Shown here: positions 54,542 to 63,383 of the stretch, piece by piece
Layout: every line of letters begins with the position of its first letter
Position numbering within the stretch: the stretch's first letter is position 1
Source: an uncultured Tateyamaria sp.
GTDB lineage: Bacteria > Pseudomonadota > Alphaproteobacteria > Rhodobacterales > Rhodobacteraceae
Assembly (NCBI RefSeq): GCF_947503045.1
Contig: NZ_CANNCF010000001.1
Coordinates: 1,116,001-1,180,000 of the forward strand
Reading direction: 5' to 3'
DNA: 64,000 nt
Made by a program: the position numbers and the translations under genes
Notes under the pieces: generated by a model
Databases searched by the model: none
Told to the model about the DNA's origin: nothing
The model's input: only the letters and a program-made list of their open reading frames with translations

Positions 54542-55690
54542 ATGACCCCGCCCAGCAATCGCGCCACATGGATGGCTGTGTCGGCCATGTTCATCCTGAA
54601 CGGCGCGCTTTATGGCATCTGGGCCTCGCGCATTCCGGCAATGGCGGTGCGCCATGATCTCGATGCGGGCGCGTTGGGTCTTTTGCTGTTGCTGCTGGCC
54701 GGGGGTGCGATTGCGGCGTTTCCACTGGCCGGACGCTTTGCAGATCGCTTTGGTGCGGCCATGATCACGCTGCGCATCGCGGTGGCCTATACCGTCGCGC
54801 TGGCGCTCACCGCGCTGGCTCCGAACGTGGCAAGCCTTGCCTTTGCGCTGATGATCTTTGGCGCGACCCATGGCGCAATGGATGTCGCGATGAACACATG
54901 GGCGGGCGAGGCCGAGCGGCATATCGCGCGTCCCGTCATGTCCTCGTTTCACGCGATGTTCAGCCTTGGTGCCGGGCTGGGGGCGGCGAGCGGGTTCGCG
55001 GCTGAGCATTGGGGTGTTGGTATACCGCTGCATTTCATTGTGACCGGCGCAGGCGTGGCTGTGGTCACCCTTGCTTTTGCGCGCATCGGCTGGGTCTCTC
55101 CCACCCGCGACAGCCTGTCCGACACGCCGCTGTTCCCGCTGCCCAAGGGGCCACTCATCGCTGTGGGCCTCATCGCCTTTTGCACCTCGATGGGCGAAGG
55201 CGCGATGGTGGACTGGAGCGCGCTGTTGCTGATCGAAACCGCAGGTGTGACCGCAGCCCATGCGGCGCTTGGCTATTCGGTGTTTTCGGTGGCCATGGTG
55301 ATCACGCGTCTGCTGGGCGATCAGGCCACGCGCGCCTTTGGACCGACCCCCACGGCGCGCGTGGCCGGGGTGATCGCGACCCTTGGCGCGGTCAGTGCCG
55401 TGGCCTCGACCAGTTACGGCGTGACGCTTGTGGGCTTCGCGCTGATGGGCATTGGCTATGCGGTGATCATGCCGCTGGCCTTTTCCCGCGCCGCGCGGGA
55501 CCCGCATTTGCCGCCCGGTACAGCCATCGCGAGTGTGTCCACCTTAGGCTATGGCGGCTTGCTGCTGGGCCCGCCGCTGATCGGGTTTGTCGCCCATGCC
55601 ACCACTTTGCGCACCGGCTTTGGGCTGCTGGCGGTGCTGGCCGCCCTGATCGTCGTGCTGGCCGGAGCGGTGCGGGCGCGCAAAGACTAG
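54542..55690 (+). CDS. MFS transporter
   Basis: 382-residue inner-membrane protein with about 12 hydrophobic helices. The motif-A-like segment AGRFADRFGAAMITLR lies after helix 2, and GAALGATHGAMDVAMNTW-like residues (FGATHGAMDVAMN) resemble the YbjJ branch. The ATG at 54542 follows CAGGAGAGG. A hydrophilic loop of about 20 residues separates helices 6 and 7. Substrate unknown. Confidence 0.85.
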   Translation: MTPPSNRATWMAVSAMFILNGALYGIWASRIPAMAVRHDLDAGALGLLLLLLAGGAIAAFPLAGRFADRFGAAMITLRIAVAYTVALALTALAPNVASLAFALMIFGATHGAMDVAMNTWAGEAERHIARPVMSSFHAMFSLGAGLGAASGFAAEHWGVGIPLHFIVTGAGVAVVTLAFARIGWVSPTRDSLSDTPLFPLPKGPLIAVGLIAFCTSMGEGAMVDWSALLLIETAGVTAAHAALGYSVFSVAMVITRLLGDQATRAFGPTPTARVAGVIATLGAVSAVASTSYGVTLVGFALMGIGYAVIMPLAFSRAARDPHLPPGTAIASVSTLGYGGLLLGPPLIGFVAHATTLRTGFGLLAVLAALIVVLAGAVRARKD

Positions 55691-55730
55691 GCTCTTGTGC
55701 ACTATGGCGCGTTGCGGCAAGGGAGAAGGC

Positions 55731-56108
55731 ATGCAACTTGCCGCCGTCTCTCTCATCGTGCCTGATTATGATGCCGCCATCGCCTTTTATTGCGGGGTCT
55801 TGGGGTTTGAACTGGTCGCAGACATCGATCAGGGCCGCAAACGCTGGGTCGAAGTGCGCCCGCAAGGGGGCGGTGCATCCTTTGTGCTGGCGCGGGCGGA
55901 TGGGCCAGACCAGCGGGCCGCGATCGGCGCCCAAGGCGCGGGCCGTGTCTGGCTGTTCCTGCAAACCGACAATTTTGCGGCTGACCAAGCGCGTCTGATC
56001 AAGGCCGGTGTCAGTTTCGAAGAAACGCCGCGCGTCGAATCCTACGGCACCGTTGCCGTGTTTCGCGACAGCTTCGGCAACCGCTGGGACCTGATCGAGC
56101 GGCGCTAG
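55731..56108 (+). CDS. VOC-family (glyoxalase/bleomycin-resistance fold) protein
   Basis: 125 residues with two beta-alpha-beta-beta-beta modules: VSLIVPDYDAAIAFYCGVLG at the start and YGTVAVFRDSFGNRWDLIE at the end. The final Glu fits a metal ligand. The ATG at 55731 has GGGAGAAGG upstream; the frame is open 12 codons further. Substrate unknown. Confidence 0.85.
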   Translation: MQLAAVSLIVPDYDAAIAFYCGVLGFELVADIDQGRKRWVEVRPQGGGASFVLARADGPDQRAAIGAQGAGRVWLFLQTDNFAADQARLIKAGVSFEETPRVESYGTVAVFRDSFGNRWDLIERR

Positions 56109-56114
56109 TACCGC

Positions 56115-56594
56115 TCAGTTGGTCTTGGCCGTATCAAAGGCCTGCATCATCGCGTTGGTGAACCCACTGTCTTTCATCTGGCGCAGGGGGATGTCGAACA
56201 GGCCACAGGACTTTTCGATCTGGACGGAAACACGGTCGCTGATTGCGTCGGGCCGGAACGTCAGTTGCGCAAGGCTTTCAGCCGTAGCGAGTTGGGGCAG
56301 GGCGGCCTCCATCCTGTCCAGCATCTCGTCCGTGCCCTGGGTGCCGGCGGCAGTGTTGTACTGTTCGAGCACACAGGCCCCCGCTACGCGGTCCTCGTCC
56401 CCCCAACCGGTGTCGGGCAGGGTCGCCTGCATGTCGCGCGCATCTCCACCGATCGCCTCCATCTCGCGCACCAGCAGGCGGGCGCGTTCAAGGTTGATCT
56501 GCTCTGAGAGGGCTTCGAACCGTTCAAGCTGGCTTTGGGCAAACGCGGCCACTGGGGACAGCAACAACAGCGCGACGAGGGCAGGGCGGATCAA
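56115..56594 (-). CDS. hypothetical exported protein
   Basis: 159 residues. The Sec signal peptide MIRPALVALLLLSPVAAFA precedes a helical mature part starting QSQLERFEALSEQINLERAR and one cysteine pair (Cys in VAGACVLEQY and KSCGLFD). A ribosome-binding site GGAGAGTCC is upstream of ATG 56594. It converges on the VOC gene with stops six bases apart. Not recognised. Confidence 0.7.
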   Translation of the reverse strand: MIRPALVALLLLSPVAAFAQSQLERFEALSEQINLERARLLVREMEAIGGDARDMQATLPDTGWGDEDRVAGACVLEQYNTAAGTQGTDEMLDRMEAALPQLATAESLAQLTFRPDAISDRVSVQIEKSCGLFDIPLRQMKDSGFTNAMMQAFDTAKTN

Positions 56595-56792
56595 GGGACT
56601 CTCCTTCGGGACGGGAACTCGCGCGCGACCTTTTCCTGTCTTTGGCGGGACTGCAAGGGCGCGTGAGCGCCTTTGGTGACTCCGTGACCTGTCGCGAGCG
56701 GGCGTGTACGGCGGAGCGGTCAGAACGCAGGCTGCGTTGTGCTTTCTCCGGGTGATTTTTGTATCTCGCCCAAAAGCGTGCGCTGCGCACCT

Positions 56793-56927
56793 TCAACCCG
56801 TCTGGACGTGGCACACCCCATATGGGGCATTGCGCACCTCGGGCATGGCCTTGGCGCTGAGTGCGAGGCCCAGAAGGATCGCAACGGCCAGCGCAATAGA
56901 TTTGAGCGGAAGCGGAAGGTTGGTCAT
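56793..56927 (-). CDS. possible 44-residue exported/membrane peptide
   Basis: ATG at 56927 with AAAAGGA correctly placed upstream, only 16 bases after the preceding gene on the same strand. The product has one hydrophobic helix (SIALAVAILLGLALSAKA) like a signal peptide, then a short tail (MPEVRNAPYGVCHVQTG) with one Cys and one His. It is too short for a family call, but its spacing and site favour a real gene. Confidence 0.45.
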   Translation of the reverse strand: MTNLPLPLKSIALAVAILLGLALSAKAMPEVRNAPYGVCHVQTG

Positions 56928-56943
56928 ATCGTGTCCTTTTCCA

Positions 56944-57354
56944 TCAATCCGTGCCCGCCAACTGTCCGGGCACAGGCATCACCGCAATCTCGGCCGCACC
57001 CACGGGGCCAAAATCGAGCGACAGGGTAAACGCCGCCGGCGGAGGCGCGGCAAAAGTCAGGTGCGTGGTGATCCGCGCGTCTTCGGCGAAGTTCACATAG
57101 ATCGGCGCAATCGGCGCGGCGCGCGCACCGGGGGCAGAGAGTGCAACCAGCACCAGCGGCCCGCCAAGCCCCGTCAGCTCAAGCGTGACGGCCACCCGAT
57201 TGCCCTGCTGCACCGCCGCCACAACCCGGGCCAGCATGTCGGGCGCGTGGAGCCCGTCATGGGCGCTGACCTGCGCAGACCAGATCAACAGCAGGACAGG
57301 CCACCCCAGACCCCGGATATTTCTCAGTGCACGGCTCATAAAAGCGATACGCAT
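56944..57354 (-). CDS. hypothetical exported protein
   Basis: 136 residues if started at ATG 57354 (AGGGAG is only one or two bases before it), or 131 from ATG 57339. A signal peptide (RGLGWPVLLLIWSAQVSA) is cut before HDGLHAPDM. The mature protein is a small beta-sandwich-like domain (VAVTLELTGLGGPLVLVALS, APIYVNFAED). This resembles periplasmic copper-related small proteins in general look, but no family is certain. Confidence 0.5.
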   Translation of the reverse strand: MRIAFMSRALRNIRGLGWPVLLLIWSAQVSAHDGLHAPDMLARVVAAVQQGNRVAVTLELTGLGGPLVLVALSAPGARAAPIAPIYVNFAEDARITTHLTFAAPPPAAFTLSLDFGPVGAAEIAVMPVPGQLAGTD

Positions 57355-57471
57355 CTCCCTTCGCTTTCCGTCGCTGTCGGCACCATGACGGCACAAGATT
57401 TTTGCGAGGCGGCGTAATTTTCCACTTGCAGCGCGGGGCGGGGATAAGTATCTGACGCCTTACCCAAGGAA

Positions 57472-57546
57472 GCGGGCGTAGCTCAGGGGTAGAGCATAAC
57501 CTTGCCAAGGTTAGGGTCGGGCGTTCGAATCGCCTCGCCCGCTCCA
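57472..57546 (+). tRNA. tRNA-Gly (GCC)
   Basis: A standard cloverleaf: acceptor GCGGGCG/CGCCCGC, D-arm GCTC-AGGGGTA-GAGC, anticodon arm TAACC-TTGCCAA-GGTTA (anticodon GCC), T-arm GGGCG-TTCGAAT-CGCCT with one G-T pair, and encoded CCA. Confidence 0.97.
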
Positions 57547-57576
57547 AATTCCCACATTGCCTATGTGGATTTCATC

Positions 57577-57608
57577 AAGGCCGCCTTCGGGCGGTCTTTG
57601 TTGTTTTG
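57577..57608 (+). terminator. terminator after tRNA-Gly
   Basis: AAGGCCGCC-TTCG-GGCGGTCTT forms a 9-bp stem with a UUCG loop and is followed by TGTTGTTTT. It lies 30 bases past the tRNA 3' end. Confidence 0.8.
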
Positions 57609-57674
57609 GGGTTGGGGTGAGCGGTGCATTCGCGAGAATGGGCTCAGCCTTCGAAGAGCGACATGCTGCTGCGC

Positions 57675-58613
57675 TCAGGCAGGCTTGCGCCCTGTCCACA
57701 CAACAATTGTGACACCGAACAACAACAGCAGTCCCTTGATTGTGGAAAAGCTCGCGTCGCTCCAGCCCAGCAGCGCTCCGCCACGGATCAGAACCGCGAT
57801 GATCGCAACGCCCACAATGGTGCCCAGAATATTTGGCTTGCCGATTTTCAGCATCGTGCCGCCCAGCAACACCGCCGTCAGACCATCCAGAAACAGCGAC
57901 TGCGCAATGGACGGCTGACCGGAGGACAATTGCACGGCGAGCAATATGCCTGCAACCCCGCTGCACAAGGCGGCAAAGACACAGAGCATGATGGTGATGC
58001 GCGCGGTGGGGATGCCTGCCTCGCGGGCTGCGGCCGGGTTGGTGGCCATCGAAAAGATGTAGTGGCCGAGGGTCAACCGCTCCTGCACGTACCAGCACAG
58101 CGCGACCAGCACGACAATCAGGACCACCAGCAAGGACACGATGCCGAACCTGACGTCAAACAGCACCTGCAAATAGCCCGGCTGATCGATCCCCATGGAG
58201 GATCCCTTGCCAATCGCTGCCGCCAGTGCGGAAGCCATGCCGCCGGTTGCGATTGTGGTGACAAGGGAGGGCAGGCCGAGCTTGGCAATCAGAACGCCGT
58301 TGAGGACCCCGATCGCAAAGGCTGCCAGCATGGCCAGGGTGGTGGCTGCCCCCCAGGAATAGCCCGCAATGACCAGCCCCGCAGTGATCATGTTGGCCAG
58401 CGCGGCCACGGCGACAAAGCTCACATCCATCTCACCGATGGTGAACACCCAAGTCAGGCCCAGAAACATCAAAGCCGATATCGCAAAGGACAGGATCATG
58501 CTTTCGAGGTTGGCCGCCGTCAGGAAACTGTCGGACAGGCCGGTAAAGACCGTAAAGGCGATGATCAGGATGACCGGCAGCCCCAGCGTGCTCAGAACGC
58601 GTTGCACGCTCAT
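57675..58613 (-). CDS. ribose-type ABC transporter permease 2
   Basis: 312-residue inner-membrane permease (RbsC/AraH family, BPD_transp_2) with about nine to ten helices. The family segment TIGEMDVSFVAVAALANMIT sits near residue 60, and the conserved GGTMLKIGKPNILGTIVGV near the end. The start overlaps the stop of permease 1 (ATGA at 58610-58613). It is the last gene of a five-gene operon with a RuBisCO-like enzyme. Confidence 0.88.
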   Translation of the reverse strand: MSVQRVLSTLGLPVILIIAFTVFTGLSDSFLTAANLESMILSFAISALMFLGLTWVFTIGEMDVSFVAVAALANMITAGLVIAGYSWGAATTLAMLAAFAIGVLNGVLIAKLGLPSLVTTIATGGMASALAAAIGKGSSMGIDQPGYLQVLFDVRFGIVSLLVVLIVVLVALCWYVQERLTLGHYIFSMATNPAAAREAGIPTARITIMLCVFAALCSGVAGILLAVQLSSGQPSIAQSLFLDGLTAVLLGGTMLKIGKPNILGTIVGVAIIAVLIRGGALLGWSDASFSTIKGLLLLFGVTIVVWTGRKPA

Positions 58614-59569
58614 CCCGTCACCAGCCTGCGTGGCGATTTGAGGTAGATCAGGATGCGCGGATCAAAGAGGACAATCGCCGTGATCAGGACAAGGCTGACA
58701 ACCGCATCGCTGTAGTAATAGGGCACCGACATCAGCGTGAAACCGTTGAGCAGCATGGTCATGACCAGCGATCCGGCAATGGTGGCAGGAATGGAGGCCC
58801 GGCCGAGCAGTGCCGCCCCCAGATAGACCGAAGTGTAGGCCGGCAACAGGATTTGCCCGCCTGCCGTCACGCGGCTCGACCCAATGCCCGAGATCTGGAT
58901 CAGCATGGCCAGACCCACCAACGCGCCGCACAGGGCATAACCTGCAATCATCATGCGGTTGACCGAGATGCCGGAAAAGCGCGTCGCAACCGGGTTTTCG
59001 CCCGCCGCATAGAACGCCTGCCCATAGCGCGTCATGTGCAGCAGGAACCCGGTAAAGATCGCCGTCATCAACAGCAACAGGATGGGCACTTTCATCCCCA
59101 GAACCTTGGTGTAGTTCATCGCGACAATTCCGGACGAAAAGAAGTTCTTGGAAAAATCCGCACCGCCATTGTACACAAAGGCCATGCCGTAAGCGATTGA
59201 TCCAACTGCAATTGTTGTCACTACATCCGGCAGACGACCATAGCCGACTAGGGCGCCATTGATGGCGCCGCAAATCACGCCCACTCCGATGCAGGCCACC
59301 ACGGCGATCCACAAGTTGCCGTAGAGAAACAGCGCAAAGCCAAGGGTCATCGCGCTCAGCGAGGCGATCCCGGCCAGCGAAAGATCGAACTTTCGCAGCA
59401 CAATCACAAAGGTCAGCCCCATCGCAACGATCCCCGATATGGCCATCGCGCTGAGCATGCCGCCCAGATTGCGCAGGGACAGATAATTCGGTGTGAGGCT
59501 CTGAAAGACGACGGCAATCACCGCGACAAGGCCGATCAGGATAAAGGTTCTTGGGTGCAGGATCTTCAT
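58610..59569 (-). CDS. ribose-type ABC transporter permease 1
   Basis: 319-residue permease of the same family. FVIVLRKFDLSLAGIASLSA is the counterpart of the substrate-pathway segment, and GAALLGRASIPATIAGSLVM the C-terminal family block. Its start overlaps the stop of the ATPase gene (ATGA at 59566-59569). It would form a heteromeric pore with the other permease. Confidence 0.88.
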   Translation of the reverse strand: MKILHPRTFILIGLVAVIAVVFQSLTPNYLSLRNLGGMLSAMAISGIVAMGLTFVIVLRKFDLSLAGIASLSAMTLGFALFLYGNLWIAVVACIGVGVICGAINGALVGYGRLPDVVTTIAVGSIAYGMAFVYNGGADFSKNFFSSGIVAMNYTKVLGMKVPILLLLMTAIFTGFLLHMTRYGQAFYAAGENPVATRFSGISVNRMMIAGYALCGALVGLAMLIQISGIGSSRVTAGGQILLPAYTSVYLGAALLGRASIPATIAGSLVMTMLLNGFTLMSVPYYYSDAVVSLVLITAIVLFDPRILIYLKSPRRLVTG

Positions 59570-61071
59570 GCAGCGGTTCCCATGAGGCCTGCGGACAGCA
59601 CCTCGTCCCGGGTGATGTCGCGCGACAGGGGCTGCGTCATGCGACCGCGATAAAGCGAAGTGACCCGGTCGGCCACGCCAAAGACCTCATCGCAATCTGA
59701 TGACATCACGATGACAGCGGCGTCTTTGCTGAGCGCGCGCATCTGCCGGTAAATCGTGGCCCGCGCGCCGACATCGACGCCGACCGTGGGCTCCACAAAG
59801 ATGTAGATATCGCTTTGGGAATAAAGGCCTTTTGCAATCACGATCTTTTGCTGGTTGCCGCCGGAAAACGCCTGCGCGGGGCGGTTCAGAGTTGGCGGCG
59901 ACAGGTCCACCTTGCCCGACAGGTCGCGCGCATCGCGGAAGGCCTGCCGGAACCGCCGGACGCCGAACACAGAGGCCCTGTCGTGATTGGCCAGCGTCGT
60001 GTTGAACGTGACATCATCGGCCAGCACCAACCCTTCGGTGCGCCGATCCCCGGGCACCAGAAAGATACCTGCCTTGAGGGCGTCCGCAGGGGAGGCAAAG
60101 GCGTGCGGCGTGCCCTTCAGACGTATCTCGCCCGCAGTGGGGCGCAGCGCGCCGAACAGCACCTTGCCGAGTTCGTCAATGCCGGACCCGACAAGGCCGT
60201 AAAACCCAATGATTTCATTCTTATGCACCTCAAAGCTGATGTCCTGAAATGCGTTTGTCAGGCTCAACCCTTCGACACTCAAGAACACGTCGCCCGCAGG
60301 TTCGGTTGCCTTGGGCGGGAACAGCGCACCCATTTCGTCATCCAGCATCAATTGCGGGATCGACACATCACCCTGTCGCGCATCCTCTGACGTCATCGTC
60401 GCGATATTCCGGCCGCCCCGGAACACGGTGAACCGATCGGCGATCTCGAACACTTCCTCAAGCCGATGAGTGATGTAGATGATCGCGACGCCCACGTCTT
60501 TGAGAACGCGCATCATCTTGAACAATTGCTCTTTCTCAACCCGGGTGAGGGTCGAGGTCGGCTCATCCAGAATCAGCACCTTGACGTTTTCCTGCTTGAG
60601 CGCATGCAGCACGGCGATGATCTCTTTTTCGACGCTGGCGAGGTCCTGCACCTTGACGTCCAGATCAATTGGCACTGGCAGACGTTTGAGCAGTTCCTGC
60701 GCCTTGGCCCGCATCGCGCCATGTTCGACGCGGCGGAACAGGCCGGGACGCCTGGCCTCATTGCCGAGAAAGATGTTTTCGTACCCCGTCAGATCGCCAA
60801 CCAGTTCGGGATGCTGTTGCACCGAGGCGATACCGGCCCTGATCGCATCCGCCGGGCTTTGCAGTGACACGGGTTGTCCGGCGATCTCGATCTGCCCGTC
60901 ATCTGCTTGATAAAGGCCCGATAAGATCTTGATCAACGTGGATTTTCCGGCCCCGTTCACACCAAGCAGAGCATGGATTTCTCCATGCTCCACGGCAAAG
61001 TCCACATTGTCCAAGGCTGTCACAGGACCAAAACGCTTTTGGATCCCGCGCATGTCCAGAACGGTCGTCAT
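59566..61071 (-). CDS. ribose-type ABC transporter ATPase (two cassettes)
   Basis: 501 residues with tandem ABC domains as in RbsA. The first has Walker A GVNGAGKST and Walker B KVLILDEPTSTL with signature-like residues ASVEKE in place of LSGGQ. The second has a degenerate Walker A (GLVGSGIDE) but an intact FSGGNQQKIVIAK signature. The ATG at 61071 follows GGAGG by four bases; upstream open sequence overlaps the binding-protein gene. Confidence 0.9.
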   Translation of the reverse strand: MTTVLDMRGIQKRFGPVTALDNVDFAVEHGEIHALLGVNGAGKSTLIKILSGLYQADDGQIEIAGQPVSLQSPADAIRAGIASVQQHPELVGDLTGYENIFLGNEARRPGLFRRVEHGAMRAKAQELLKRLPVPIDLDVKVQDLASVEKEIIAVLHALKQENVKVLILDEPTSTLTRVEKEQLFKMMRVLKDVGVAIIYITHRLEEVFEIADRFTVFRGGRNIATMTSEDARQGDVSIPQLMLDDEMGALFPPKATEPAGDVFLSVEGLSLTNAFQDISFEVHKNEIIGFYGLVGSGIDELGKVLFGALRPTAGEIRLKGTPHAFASPADALKAGIFLVPGDRRTEGLVLADDVTFNTTLANHDRASVFGVRRFRQAFRDARDLSGKVDLSPPTLNRPAQAFSGGNQQKIVIAKGLYSQSDIYIFVEPTVGVDVGARATIYRQMRALSKDAAVIVMSSDCDEVFGVADRVTSLYRGRMTQPLSRDITRDEVLSAGLMGTAA

Positions 61072-61084
61072 TCGGCCTCCGGGC

Positions 61085-62140
61085 TTACAGCGCCCGGACC
61101 CAGCCAAGCGATGCAGCAACCCCGACCTTGTCATAATTGTCGGCCTCGGGTCCAGTCGCATCAAGCAGCGCCTTGTCCACGGCATAGACCGGGTTGATGA
61201 CCATGCGCGGCACCGCTTCGCCCTGCAGGTGCTGATGCGCAAAGGCCAGCAGATCATAGGCCTGTGCGTAAAAGGACTGTGCGCAGGTAAAGGAAAACGG
61301 CCCACCCGAGCGGAGGACTTCGAACGCGGCAGGTCCGCCATCGGTGCCCGTGGTGAACACGCGGTCCGCCATGCCTGCGGCGAGAATGGCCAATGAGGCC
61401 TCCATCGCCGCATTGTCCCAGGCGCACCAGATGGCGTCCAGATCTGGGTGGGCGGCAAGGAAACCATCGGCCGCCGAGCGCGGTGTGGTTTTGCCCGTTG
61501 GATCAAACGCCCATGAGGCGACGATCTCAATGTCGGGATAGCGTTTCAACACCGCCCGACGGCCCAGATCGCGGGCACCCCATGCCTCGTTGATGGGCAA
61601 TTCCATGACGGCGATCTTGCCTTTGCCGCCCAGCCGGTTGGCCATGTATTCCATGGCGATTTCGCCCATGCCAAAGTTGTTGTGGAACCCGGCGGTCACG
61701 GCCGTGGCGTTTGGCACATAGCTGTCCATCAGAAAAATCGGCACACCGGACTTTGCGGCGGCATCAACGGCGTTCGACACACCGACCGGATCGACGGGCA
61801 GGATGATCAGCGCGTCCGGCTTGGACGCAGCAAGCGCCGAAATCTGGTCATTCTGTTTCTTCAGATCAAAGCTGGCATCGGCAATCGTCAACTCGCCGCC
61901 GAAATCCTTGATGCCCTGATTGAGGCCACCGATCTGGCCGGAAAATGAATCCTGTCCCGAGAACGGTGTGGAAAAGGCGAATTTCATATCTGCGGCGGCC
62001 TTGGATTGCGCGCGTGCGATCCCGGGAGTGAACAGCCCCACACCGCCCGCTGTCGTGGCCGCTGCCGCGACGGAGGCGGCGGTCAGAAACGTTCGGCGGT
62101 TCACGCCGCCCGTGTCGTCAGTATCTGAAAAATCTGTCAT
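61085..62140 (-). CDS. ribose-type ABC substrate-binding protein with Tat signal
   Basis: 351 residues of the periplasmic-binding 4/RbsB type. The N-terminus has a twin-arginine signal (NRRTFLTAASVAAAA), cut near GIARAQS. The mature protein has MKFAFSTPFSGQDSF and ALIILPVDPVGVSNAVDAA, typical of sugar/polyol binders. The ATG at 62140 follows AGGGAGGAAG. It is second in the operon behind the RuBisCO-like enzyme, so the ligand is probably the precursor of that pathway, such as a branched or short sugar acid. Confidence 0.88.
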   Translation of the reverse strand: MTDFSDTDDTGGVNRRTFLTAASVAAAATTAGGVGLFTPGIARAQSKAAADMKFAFSTPFSGQDSFSGQIGGLNQGIKDFGGELTIADASFDLKKQNDQISALAASKPDALIILPVDPVGVSNAVDAAAKSGVPIFLMDSYVPNATAVTAGFHNNFGMGEIAMEYMANRLGGKGKIAVMELPINEAWGARDLGRRAVLKRYPDIEIVASWAFDPTGKTTPRSAADGFLAAHPDLDAIWCAWDNAAMEASLAILAAGMADRVFTTGTDGGPAAFEVLRSGGPFSFTCAQSFYAQAYDLLAFAHQHLQGEAVPRMVINPVYAVDKALLDATGPEADNYDKVGVAASLGWVRAL

Positions 62141-62164
62141 GTCTTCCTCCCTAAATGTTGTTGC

Positions 62165-63292
62165 TTATCCGCCCGTTAGCGCGGCCTTGAGCTCCCGAAT
62201 GCCGCTTGCAATCTCGTCCTTGTATCGCATCGCGCCCCCCCCAAAGAGGAACACGGCTTCGGGGCCGTACATCTCGCGAAGCAAAGGCGCGAGTTCGAGG
62301 TTCATTCCGCCGCCCGGGGACGGCAGAATGGGTATGAAGGGCCCGTTTGGGTCCCGGCAGTCCTGCGCGACCTGCACGCACAACTCCTTGGAAAATCCGT
62401 AGCGACCGCCAAAGCTGGGGTAGATCGATATGTCCGCGCCCATCAGCCGTGGATATGATGCATACATCACCGAATGGCTCAGTCCGTTCAGACCGGCATT
62501 GGTGAACGATCCCATGCCGGACGGGTGGAACATGATCGGTCGCGACAGCTCGGGCGTTCCGGCCAGAAAGCGGACCGAGTCAAAACCGGTAAGCCCCGGC
62601 ATGACCAGATATCCGCCTGCTCCGGCTTCCACCGCAAAGCGTGCCCGTTCTTCCAGCTTGTCAACCGGGCACAGCATGGACGGCGCATAGATCGTGGTAT
62701 TTCCGGTCTCTGCATTGGCTTTTGCGACGGCCTTGGAAATGGCTTCGACCCGGGGCTCGAACGGGGCCCAGTGCTGCATCGCAAGACTATGGTCGTCCTT
62801 GATCAGGTCGATCCCACCCAGCACGCATTGATAGGCCCGCTCGGCCAGTTCGTCCGCTGACAGTCCCATCGGCTTGAGGACGGCACAGACCATCGGGCCG
62901 GACCCGCCGACAATGTCGCGCACGCCCTTGGCGCCGAATTGCGGGCCGGGGAACATCGACTGCACCTCGGCGGACAGCTCGATCCCGACCAGCTTGACGG
63001 CGACATGGATCGAACAATTGCCGTACAGCACATTCATCATCTGGGGCAACTCACCCCCCGTGATGTCGGAGCGATAGCGGATGCGGGCGCGGTAGATGCC
63101 GCCGCCCTGATCCTCGACCGTCTCGACCTGCGCCAGCACGTAGTCGAGGATAAATCCATGCGGCACAGCTTCGTCGATGCATTCGATCGTCTGTTCGCGC
63201 GCAATACTGCGCGCCCAGCCGTCTGCGTCTGACGGGCTGTCTGCTTTGAATTCGTAAGTTCCCCAGAACTCGGCCATAGGCTGGTCCGTCAC
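62165..63292 (-). CDS. RuBisCO-like protein (type IV), OiaX-like
   Basis: 375 residues of the RuBisCO large-subunit superfamily. The conserved AVLKPMGLSADELAERAY corresponds to loop 1 with its Lys, and GGIDLIKDDHSL to the carbamate-Lys/Asp/Asp-acid motif, here KDDH instead of KDDE. That change excludes carbon fixation. Proteins of this kind next to sugar ABC transporters include 3-oxo-isoapionate-4-phosphate decarboxylase (OiaX) of D-apiose/apionate catabolism; this match is by pattern and context. The start is GTG 63292 or ATG 63277. It is first in the operon, divergent from a GlpD/EryB-like gene. Confidence 0.8.
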   Translation of the reverse strand: MTDQPMAEFWGTYEFKADSPSDADGWARSIAREQTIECIDEAVPHGFILDYVLAQVETVEDQGGGIYRARIRYRSDITGGELPQMMNVLYGNCSIHVAVKLVGIELSAEVQSMFPGPQFGAKGVRDIVGGSGPMVCAVLKPMGLSADELAERAYQCVLGGIDLIKDDHSLAMQHWAPFEPRVEAISKAVAKANAETGNTTIYAPSMLCPVDKLEERARFAVEAGAGGYLVMPGLTGFDSVRFLAGTPELSRPIMFHPSGMGSFTNAGLNGLSHSVMYASYPRLMGADISIYPSFGGRYGFSKELCVQVAQDCRDPNGPFIPILPSPGGGMNLELAPLLREMYGPEAVFLFGGGAMRYKDEIASGIRELKAALTGG

Positions 63293-63316
63293 CCTGCATT
63301 CAGTGTCTTGTCAAAG

Positions 63317-63333
63317 AGATCAACAAATGATCT
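63317..63333. promoter_or_regulatory. palindromic operator in the divergent promoter region
   Basis: AGATCA and TGATCT form a perfect inverted repeat with a five-base spacer (ACAAA). It sits between the RuBisCO-like operon (-) and the FAD dehydrogenase (+), and is flanked by two TTGTCAAA copies 31 bases apart (63309 and 63339). One regulator could control both directions. Confidence 0.5.
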
Positions 63334-63338
63334 TCTTT

Positions 63339-63367
63339 TTGTCAAACACAATTTGCATTTGTAAATT
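63339..63367 (+). promoter_or_regulatory. sigma-70-type promoter of the FAD dehydrogenase gene
   Basis: TTGTCA (63339-63344) and TAAATT (63362-63367) are spaced by exactly 17 bases. Transcription would start near 63374, only about ten bases before the TTG start codon, so the leader is very short. On the other strand TTGACA at 63345-63340 could serve the opposing operon. Confidence 0.55.
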
Positions 63368-63383
63368 CAAAGGCGAGGGCCCG

